Positions 56,368 through 64,000 of a stretch of DNA of 64,000 nucleotides are shown in pieces; position 1 is the stretch's first letter; each line of letters begins with the position of its first letter. A program made the position numbers and the translations under genes. The stretch spans positions 372,001 to 436,000 of the forward strand of contig JAKZZE010000014.1 of NCBI GenBank assembly GCA_024220505.1, in the 5' to 3' direction. The DNA is from Rhizopus arrhizus (lineage: Eukaryota; Mucoromycota; Mucoromycetes; Mucorales; Rhizopodaceae). The notes beneath the pieces were generated by a model. It was not told where the DNA came from, ran no database searches, and saw nothing but the letters and a program-made list of their open reading frames with translations.

Positions 56368-56516
56368 TTGTTTTGTTTGCGTTATTTTTTTGGGACCGAT
56401 GGGAATAAAATAAATCATGATGCTTGCACATGTATTGTTGATAAACAAAACTGTAATTAAATCATTTCTCCCTTGAAGAGACACTGACCGTTTAAACAGA
56501 ATCAAACAGTCTATGA

Positions 56517-56517
<1 letters not shown>
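55481..56517. other. AT-rich interval with mononucleotide runs
   Basis: Nothing gene-like. Poly-T of about 33 at 56332-56364, matched by poly-A of about 31 at 56518-56548. Confidence 0.5.
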
Positions 56518-56548
<31 letters not shown>

Positions 56549-56549
<1 letters not shown>

Positions 56550-57541
56550 ATGAGCAACTCCGTACCCAACGACAAGAAGCCGCTGCTCGCCTACTGCAGC
56601 CACCTTCTGAGAACCAAGACTTCCAATATATCTTTATTCCAACCAAGGTCAGTGTATCAATTGGACAATTACGCAACTGCCTCCATAAGCTTGAAATAAA
56701 CAGAAACCGTATCACGGACATCCACTACCTAACCCACAATGGAGTAGCCCTGATGTATCCATCATTCATAACTCGATATGAAAACAGTATTAATAAGCTA
56801 CATGTAAAATATATCCAATAGATAGGCTACAGGTTAATTCGGATAACCTTCGTTAAGGATAAGATACTTCGTAATTGCACGGTTAAATTATATTAAATCC
56901 AGAGACTAAATCACAGTCAATAGCAGTCGATCATATACAAGCATTCTAGGATAAATGCTTACGATGACAAATATAACAATGGAAGAACACATAACCCTTA
57001 TCTATTTGTCATTAGTTATATCATACTCGTTAATTATTAATCCATGTCATGAAATATTATCCGTGTATGAAAAGTATAAATAGAGTATCATCTTCTTATT
57101 AAAGAAAACGATCTTTTTTATCGAATCTCGTCGTCTCTTGTTCCTTTCTATTCTTGGATAAATCAAGCCCTTTTAATACACAGCGATTATGCATCTGAAC
57201 TAACAGAGCGTCTATAAAAGTTCAAAGTACAGCTCAGAGGAAAATTTGACCTATATGATGGATCCATCCTCAAGGATCCAAAATACGATAACAGTACCAT
57301 GGAGGGACGCAACAAGCACGCATTTAAACAACACTGCAACCGAATAAAACGCGCTCTTACTTTTATTCGCTCGCCAGTCAAGTACGCTGTGGAGAGATAC
57401 TTTTACAGTAAAGGCTGCATACAAAAATCGTGTCTTAATGATATAATCTCTTCTTGGCAATATAATAATCTTATGAGCTTTTTTTTCTCAGATGAAAACG
57501 CAGGCATGCTACAAGAGAACTCCTCTGACAGTTCCACTGGT
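56549..57541 (+). pseudogene. LINE ORF1 relic, interrupted
   Basis: First piece: RTQRQEAAARLLQPPSENQ, then QYIFIPTKVSVSIGQLRN and IHYLTHNGVAL. Second piece after about 400 bp: LKDPKYDNSTMEGRNKHAF and SPVKYAVERYF. These resemble the ORF1 proteins accompanying LINEs of related fungi, from general familiarity. The intervening segment has TATA-like GTATAAATAG near 57075 and could be a solo LTR or other insertion. Confidence 0.5.
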
Positions 57542-57779
57542 TAATAATGTCGGCCCTTTCCATTTTTCTGTTTAACGCTACCGGTTTACTTAAACAAGCT
57601 ATCTCTCTTATATTACAATTGGTCATACTACTAATAACAGAAACTTGACTAGTTGCTCCTAATCGATACCCTACTTCCTGACGATAACTCCTTACTCATA
57701 GTCAACCCATCAACTCCTTTCGATTTCATGGAAGCCTTGGGCTCACCCTATTAGTTGATCCTTTCTGTCCCTTTCCAGT

Positions 57780-58520
57780 TCATCATATTATTCATGACCA
57801 TCATTTATTAGCCAAATTCACCCTTTCATTTACAGTATGAAAAATTCACATTCATTGTCTCTACCTCCCACCATCCTTGAATCACACTTCAATTCAAGAA
57901 ATATTGGTACTTCATCCTCAAACTGTCCATAATACAACATTAGTTGTATTTTGTGGTGATTTTAATGCAAGAATGGGGTTGTTTACCGATGATTAATGTT
58001 CTAGTCATTGTGGTACTATCTTACAAAATTGAATTTATTCACACGATATAACCCTTTGGAATCAAAATTTGGCTTATGGTAGACTTACCTTAATCACACA
58101 CAATGGGAGTGGTATCAGTGGCTACTTTATGAGTACTACTAACCTACATTCACCACAGTTAATTATCAAAGACGACCTATCTATGAAGTCTAATCATAAG
58201 TTTATGACACTTTCCTTTCAAATGGCTTTGCCATCTGTATCTGAGCTTTATCCGCCAAGGCTTCTGTGGAATTTGGATAAACTTAAAGAACCTAACACAG
58301 TTTCCTGCTATAAGAGTGTCCTTATAGAGCAATCTAAGATCCTACCGTATGTTTCAGCACCTACATTCCCTGATCGATCTTCCGCTTCTACTCATATCGA
58401 GGAGATTAACCAAAACCTGGGTCAATTCATTTACAATTTTTTGATACAGTTTGCGGTAGACATGCACCACAAGCTGACATTACGCTTCAGTATTTTTGGA
58501 CACTTGAAATGATGCACTTT
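57780..58520 (+). pseudogene. LINE endonuclease (APE/EEP-type) relic
   Basis: FCGDFNARMG (near 57950) is the catalytic GDFN block and SNHKFMTLSF (near 58190) is the terminal SDH-like block of endonuclease/exonuclease/phosphatase domains. Between them stops occur (for example after TDD and LQN). The stretch from 58069 to 58512 is open and includes the post-endonuclease linker. Confidence 0.7.
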
Positions 58521-58879
58521 TGACCTACGGGAATACTGCTATCGCAAATGGCGGAAAGCTAATGGATTCAATTGTCTTCAGCACTGGGTTCTTCACCAAC
58601 AGACTAAAGCCAAACTACGATGATTGACTGTCAAAAGGAGTAGAAAAAATTAGCGCATATCTTGTAACCAAATGGAACAAGGGGAATACATTAAATTCAT
58701 TGCTAAATTTAGTATATCCGAAAGAGGCAACTACTCAGATCTTCCTTTTCGACCAAGGAGGGCCCTCAACATTCTGCAAGCGCTATAGATTCTCATCTCC
58801 AATCCATTTATTCTGGCTACCTACTACAAATCCCGCCAACCTCTTCTTCCTACCCTACAATTGCTCTCTTTGATGATGC

Positions 58880-59165
58880 TTCTTGTCATATTACATTCGA
58901 AATGATCTGTGACGTACTTAAACATATGCCTACAAAAAAGGCGCTCAGTGTTGATCATATTCATCAAGAAATGCTGCATCTCCTTCAGGATCAGTTTGAA
59001 CCTATTCTTCTCCATTTTTTTTGCCTTTGTTGGAACCTCTCATATACACCAAGTAACTGGCGAGTTGCTCAAGTTGTTTCCATTTGCAAGAAAGGATACG
59101 TATGATCCTGATAACTAGACATCCTCACCAATAACTTACAAAATCCTATTCCATTTATTGCTTGA
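58880..59165 (+). pseudogene. LINE reverse transcriptase N-terminal relic
   Basis: MPTKKALSVDHIHQEML, then LCWNLSYTPSNWRVAQVV and KKGYV match the first conserved blocks of LINE RT (K..G.D.I, W..a.v..i.KkG). Stops follow, and no YxDD block is present. Confidence 0.7.
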
Positions 59166-59500
59166 ATATGGATCAGTATCTACAAATACGAACAGCAATA
59201 TAGTCCCATTGTCGTTCCTTTTTAACACTTTGCCTACCCGCCGACCTCGGTCCTACTCTAGTGTAATTTCCTGGTTCCCTCGCTGGCCGACTATATGTAC
59301 TATCCTCTATGAACTCGACTTCCCATGTCATAATAAGATATCTCCACCGCCATTTAACCCAGGACAACGATTTCTGGTTGGCTTCCACAATTATAATCAG
59401 TTGCTTACTTTTCCTCTGCTTACTCATTCCCCTTCCCCTCTCCTTTTTTTTTCCTTTTGTCCCATTAGGGTTTTTAGCTTCTTTAACGTAATTTGATCCG

Positions 59501-59787
59501 GCCCGGGCGATACGATATTTCAAGATATCACGCGCTCATTAAGATCACAAAGTTTTTATGTACGTTAGGCTGTTGTTTTAGCCCTGGGGTGTTTGTAAAC
59601 CTATCTGGGGCTTGTAGCAATATTGTACTGTCTTTAAATTCTCAAAAAGTCTATGAATATAATTACATATATGCGCACTATTCTCTCAAAACATCCCAAA
59701 GCTTGAACAGTCTCTTACTAGCTACTTCATAGTATTTATCACTCACTTGAATAAATGACAGCAAATAATAGCTTTATTTATAATAAA
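59501..59787. other. Interval between LINE relic and BRD8-like gene
   Basis: No gene recognised. AT-rich 3' flank of the minus-strand gene. Confidence 0.45.
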
Positions 59788-60769
59788 TTATACCATTTTT
59801 CGCTTTAAAAATGAATTTGCAAATTTGAATAATTCAATTTGATCCTTGACATCCTCCAACATTTCCAAAGCCAGTAGATAGGTCTCTGTTCCTTCTTTGT
59901 TATACATCAGCGCATTCGTTAACATTAGCACAATATCTCGCTCAAACTCAACAGTTGATTTAATCACCTATAGCACATCATCAATAATTTTCCCAACCAA
60001 GCCTTTATATATTACCCCTTCTCTCACTCTATTCTTGATTATTTTTAAATCTAACGGTTTCTTTACAATCTTGTTATAAAATGGTGCCTTTGCCTTTTTG
60101 ATAGGATTCAAAAATAAAGGCCCACTTTTATGATTTGCAATTTCTTGCCACAAAATTTGTACACTCTTTTGCCATGATTTCTGTCTTTGATTGTCTAATT
60201 TTGAATCTAAGGGTATAGTTTCTTTGGGTTTATCAGCGATGCTAGTTGAGCATACTTCTATTTCTTTAGCGTTCATTTGCAATAATTGGCTGTCTAGTTC
60301 TCCTTTACGTATTAAATCAATCTCCGACACTAGCTGTCCTAGTTCTTGTTCACCGTCAACAAGTGCATTTTTAATTTCTTGTATTCTTTGAATATAAAGA
60401 TGTCTAGCGAGCTGAACTACAACGGGTAAAGGATTGTCCCTAACAAAAATTATTATAGATTGTGTCAGTTGCTGTAATATGTATATTATGCATTATGTAA
60501 ATAAATTCTATTTTACTACTTTTCTGCTTCAAGTTTTTCAATCAAACCATAATATTGTAAAGAGCAATTCTACATAGAATTTTAGTAAAGTTTATTTTGT
60601 GTGCAAGTAAATATATTACTTTGTCGTCAAAAAAGTCAGATTGACGATGCTGAATTAAGGCATTTTGCTTAAGTACGCTTGATACTTGTAACCAACTTTG
60701 TTCGCCATATTTATAAACTGCTTGAGATAACAAGAGTTTCTCTAATATAGTCCACTCTTTACAAGACAT
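59788..60769 (-). CDS. BRD8/Bdc1-like bromodomain subunit of NuA4
   Basis: Four exons, 60769-60620, 60569-60520, 60439-60016 and 59967-59788, give 267 residues. The N-terminus has the SANT-like module of BRD8-family proteins (EWTILEKLLLSQAVYKYGEQ, W..VS..L). It is followed by a coiled segment (LIEKLEAEK, RIQEIKNALVDGEQEL) and a C-terminal bromodomain (KAPFYNKIVKKPLDLKIIKN, then VIKSTVEFERDIVLMLTNAL, MYN). BRD8/Bdc1 is a subunit of the NuA4 histone acetyltransferase, so a chromatin role is inferred. The last intron (48 bp) is needed to remove an in-frame TAG. Start is the first ATG and gives the complete SANT helix. Divergence of the acetyl-lysine pocket was not examined. Confidence 0.85.
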
Positions 60770-60887
60770 AGTTCTTTTTTTTATAAAAAGGAAAGGAGAA
60801 AAGAAATAAAATAAATGAAAAAAAAAACATTATTGTAACACAAAAGTTTTATTTGAATTCCCTTTAAGGCACGACATATAAAAGATG

Positions 60888-61522
60888 TTATTGCTCTTCT
60901 TGTTCATGACCCAAATGACCAGCATCTATTGGATGTTGTTTTAAGTAATCTAGATAAAGAGGATGCTGTTTATCGAATTTACAATTCATTTCTTGGAACA
61001 ATCTTAATTGATTTAGAAATCCAGGGTTTGGGTTTACAAATGGCCTCACACGTTTTATCAACGCTAATGCTTCCTTGAACCTCCTTTTTTCAGTAACCAT
61101 CAAATAAGCAGCAACTACAGTTGGGCTCCTTGATACGCCCGCTAGACAGTGAACCAAAATGGGTTCCTGTTTAGTTACTGCGTTATGAATGAATTCTGTT
61201 GTTTGTGGAAAATATTGAATAATATTTGCCTCCGGATTATCTGTTATACGAATGATCTAGTGTGGTTGTGAGTAAAATGTAAAAACATTTATAACCTAAC
61301 CTTGTGATTAAATTCATTTGGTGAATAACAAGGTTTAAAATGACCCATTGTCAAAATGTGTTTGATCTTATTTTTTTTTAAGAATGATCTTGATTCTAAA
61401 GCTTTATATCCACCCAACCAAATAAACTCGTTTATCTGTTGTCCCACACTTGTTATTAGTATTCCTCCTGGTTTACCGTCTACACCATTCTCTAATGTTT
61501 GGTATAAGTCTGAATCAGACAT
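60888..61522 (-). CDS. Small dual-specificity phosphatase
   Basis: Two exons, 61522-61301 and 61256-60888 (43-bp intron), give 196 residues, a stand-alone DSP without rhodanese or docking domain. It has the N-terminal FIWLGGYKALE substrate-loop block. D80 (IRITDNPEANI) is the likely general acid. The catalytic loop HCLAGVSRS has C111 and R117, followed by AYLMVTEKRRFKEALALIK. Family members dephosphorylate phospho-Tyr/Ser/Thr; the substrate is unknown. The C-terminal tail ends acidic (EQEEQ). It lies 118 bp from the BRD8-like start and is co-oriented with it and with CHS7. Confidence 0.92.
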
Positions 61523-61606
61523 TTTTTTATTATTATTATTATTTGTCTAAGAAAAAAGAAAAAAAAAAGGCAGAGATGTTACACCACACAAAAATGTTTT
61601 GAGAAG

Positions 61607-62720
61607 CTAGGATTCATAATAATGTGGTTGTGGAGCTGTATTGTATTGTGTATCCTCTACCATCAACTCCTTTACTTCCCACACATTTTGCTTTGAACCA
61701 ACCGAAAATTCGAGATCTTCCTTTGTAATAGAATCCCAGTATTTGTAAATCATCATCACAGTCAATAGATTACAAATAGCACCAAAGAACATACCATCCA
61801 CATAGTGTTTTGTGTTATCACAAATCACAACAGAAAACACGTACATTAGTACTTGTCCAACAGCAAAAAAGGCAGCAGCAAATAAGATATCGCCCAAGGG
61901 CCATCGATCATCCAAGGTATTGATAACTAAGATGATTTGAGAAATGATGTAAATAAAGAACATGACATAGTTCAATACAATATAAAATATCCACAAGGCG
62001 GCTTGATTTGTATAAGAAAGGCCTGCAGCTCCTTTAAAGGTGCCAATAGCGAGAAAACCAGTAACGAGGAACCAAATAAATGAACTAACACGAATCAACC
62101 AGAGTGATAAAGGTGTCCCATCTTCTGCAAATTGAAATCCAACAAATCCATTCAATAATAAACACCAAAACGTTGAACATGTTAGACCGATATGTATCGC
62201 TGCAAACCACTACATATGATGCGTTAGTCATTGATGTGTATATGTATTGAACTACCACATTTACAGGATACGCGGTTGAAGAAGTTGGAATAATACCAGT
62301 GACTAATAACATATCAAGTAATGTAGTAAGCATATACAAATAAAAGAACATGACTATTTCCTGTCGACCTATTATTTTGAATGGTAAATATTACTGCTAT
62401 TCCTGTAAATATGCTGTTCTTTACCAACTGCAGTATACTTTGATCTAATATGATAAATCATGATCATTGTCATAATAATAGCAACAACATCAATGATAAG
62501 AGTAGCTATTGTCATATTTCAATATTCTTCTCTTTTTATCATTATGTGTGTAGTACTTACACGGCTGAAATATAATATTTCCACTTAATTCAACGTTACG
62601 GGAATAACAAACAGGTTCTATTCCATTGTATTGTCCAATAAGTGGACATAAACTAATAGCAATCGTTTTGCAAATGCCATTAAATGATAGCGCATCGAAA
62701 TAATAAGTGATGGCACTCAT
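61607..62720 (-). CDS. CHS7: Chitin synthase export chaperone Chs7
   Basis: Polytopic ER protein needed for ER exit of chitin synthase. Exons 62720-62561, 62505-62425, 62368-62265 and 62209-61607 give 315 residues, normal for the family. The Cys-containing luminal N-terminus (FNGICKTIAISLCPLIG, GIEPVCYSRNVEL) is followed by about seven hydrophobic helices with conserved MIYHIRSKYTAVGRQEIVMF, GIIPTSSTAYPWFAAIHIGL and LLLNGFVGFQFAEDGTPLSL. The cytosolic C-terminus is short. Introns are 55, 56 and 54 bp, and the frame closes only with them. With PMT2 and SAR1 it adds to the secretory/cell-wall gene content of the window. Confidence 0.95.
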
Positions 62721-62976
62721 ATTTAAAGAAGAAGAAAAAAAAAAAAGAAAAGAAAAATTAGGACGTTATTTTTTATTTTATTTTATTTTTTTCATTAGGA
62801 GTCAACGACCTAAAAATAGTAAAAAAGAAAAAAATAGTAAAACTCAATCAATGAAATCATAGCTTCATCAAATCCTTTCTTCTATACTTTTTTATTTTAT
62901 TTTCAAAGCCATAGTTAATGTGGATCATAAGCCGAGGTTTATAAAAGGCTGCTTTAATTAAAAAATGATATTCTTA
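62721..62976. other. Promoter region of CHS7
   Basis: AT-rich with A and T runs. No other feature seen. Confidence 0.5.
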
Positions 62977-63690
62977 TTACAACATCATCTTCCGGGATGA
63001 ATGTCGGTCCGTCCGGGATGAGATCAATGAAATCTGGATTTCCGACAATTTAGTAATACCTTGGGCTGTAATACAAATATTCAATATTGATCTAAATACT
63101 TCACAGGTTGAATAATATACGCTATATTGATTATTTGATACTTTTGTTAATTGTAAATTAAAAGAAAATATGTTACTTGGAAATAATCTTCCTAAAGATA
63201 CTGCTTTTATAGTTTCATGGTTTGGGTCTCCAAGCACTACAAATCATTTCATTGTATCAATTTATTACAATTTTAGTTGATTCATATGCTGTGCAAATCA
63301 AATGCTCAAGGGGAACTAGAATCAATACTTTACAAGTAATTTTCTATGTATAGCTGTATGTAAAATAATCATCAAATCCTTATACTTTTCATTTCATCGT
63401 TGCAAGTGAATAAAAAATCTATTTTACCTATAATTCAACAATAATGTAATTCTGTGGCCTAGTAATAACATTAAATCTATTTGATGCCTTCACTTTTTGT
63501 TTAGGCTGGTCTCTTTTATTATGTTGGTGAGATTAGTCAATGTTTTGCTTATCCAATCATATTGCTTTAAGAGATCAATCTGATCATAAATGGAAAATGA
63601 AGTAGCTGATCTAGTGTCCTTTGTTACTGACTGTTCTTTACATGATCGAATAGTTTGATCTAATAGGTTTCTTGTAAAGTTCACGCAATA
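62977..63690 (-). CDS. Unrecognised spliced gene, partial model
   Basis: Two minus-strand pieces look like exons of one gene. One (about 63690-63490 or further) encodes NFTRNLLDQTIRSCKEQ and DQIDLLKQYDWISKTL and follows an acceptor-like TTATATAG. The other (63238-62977) follows TTTGTAG and encodes LGDPNHETIKAVSLGRLFPS, NIFSFNLQLTK and a C-terminal SSRTDRHSSRKMML. Neither begins with ATG. A frame change or small exon around 63430-63500 (VKASNRFNVITRPQNYIIV) is probably part of it. The first piece is helical, the second a likely beta-rich domain. Kinetochore and Mediator small subunits were considered but no match is claimed. The 5' end may lie near or beyond the window edge. Confidence 0.4.
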
Positions 63691-64000
63691 CTATATAAAA
63701 AAGAAAATTTAACTTCTCTCTTGCTTTTTATCCTTTATTTAATTTTTTATTATACAGAATTGACAATCTGTGCATTATTCTTTTGAATTTACACGTATTA
63801 CATTTGATAGCGTGTACGGAGCCTTTTTTTTAGCATTTTTATGCCTTTCACTGCTTGGCATAAAATATGACCCTTTTTTTTTTCTAAATAATCTATAGCA
63901 AAAACTATAATATAACCTGTAGAAAAATGTGCCAATTTTTTTGCACTCAAAAAAAAACTTGGAAATTGAACTGGTGTAAGTAATTAAAGTGTAAATAGAG
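63691..64000. other. AT-rich right edge
   Basis: No supported gene. May hold the 5' exon or promoter of the unrecognised minus-strand gene. Confidence 0.4.

Larger units (their letters stand above)
56549..59500 (+). mobile_element. Decayed LINE (non-LTR retrotransposon)
   Basis: Remnants lie in the expected order on the plus strand. ORF1-like: 56549-56820 and 57230-57541. Endonuclease: about 57780-58220. RT N-terminus: 58880-59165. RT palm motifs are missing, so the element is truncated, and stops are frequent. A non-coding segment of 360-400 bp interrupts ORF1. The final 300 bp look like LINE-associated non-coding sequence and include GATCCGGCCCGGGCGAT at 59494. Confidence 0.7.

Noticed and set aside
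56290..56721. 143-residue minus-strand frame
   Set aside because: Built from poly-A/poly-T runs and the antisense of the LINE relic.
59968..60015. In-frame TAG in the bromodomain gene as a pseudogene lesion
   Set aside because: A 48-bp GT-AG intron removes it and restores the conserved bromodomain sequence REG-VIKST.

Overview
This is nuclear DNA from an early-diverging fungus, most likely Mucoromycota (Mucorales-like). The evidence is AT-rich intergenic sequence full of homopolymer runs, genes split by many introns of about 46-65 bp, fungal housekeeping genes (SAR1, CHS7, PMT2-type mannosyltransferase, MSG5-like phosphatase, G-alpha, BRD8/Bdc1-like NuA4 subunit) and a mixed load of retroelements and Tc1-like elements. 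The genus cannot be fixed from sequence alone.

Layout. 1-586 (-): 5' part of a mitochondrial EF-G-like ribosome-release factor. 1240-2033 (+): SAR1. 2604-3170 (+): small C2H2 factor. 4715-9375: long-TIR element with a decayed DD34E transposase. 9572-11286 (+): glycerol kinase. 11.3-14.2 kb: gene-free with a dispersed repeat. 14234-14307 (-): tRNA-Val(UAC). 14317-21692: intact-looking Ty3/gypsy LTR retrotransposon inserted 9 bp from the tRNA 5' end. 22.9-25.5 kb: two decayed repeat-family genes. 28101-30144 (-): rhodanese plus dual-specificity phosphatase. 31688-33217: rearranged Tc1-like element. 34023-36507 (+): PMT2-type gene. 37.2-41.8 kb: a 166-bp-TIR element carrying two head-to-head Rpn/PD-(D/E)XK-like genes, tandem repeats and a captured PMT2 exon. 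43281-44688 (+): G-alpha, whose stop codon overlaps that of the convergent P450 gene 44685-46239 (-). 47.3-48.7 kb: DIRS-like relic. 48871-51432: element with TIRs of about 558 bp. 51537-53625 (-): mitochondrial methionyl-tRNA synthetase. 54.46-54.74 kb: GC-rich structured RNA candidate. 56.5-59.5 kb: decayed LINE. 59788-62720 (-): BRD8-like, small DSP and CHS7 genes in one orientation. 62977-63690 (-): pieces of an unrecognised spliced gene.

The cellular genes serve secretion and cell-wall assembly (SAR1, PMT2, CHS7), signalling (G-alpha, two phosphatases), mitochondrial translation (EF-G2, MetRS) and metabolism (glycerol kinase, P450); they are not an operon. The most unusual content is the mobile fraction. 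The best candidate for an undescribed system is the TIR element at 37331-41098. Its two divergently transcribed paralogues share an Rpn-type nuclease core but carry different C-terminal modules, one HTH/SANT-like and one a second nuclease-like domain. Both copies here carry apparent lesions. Exon coordinates were derived by eye from reading frame, GT-AG signals and protein-family conservation.
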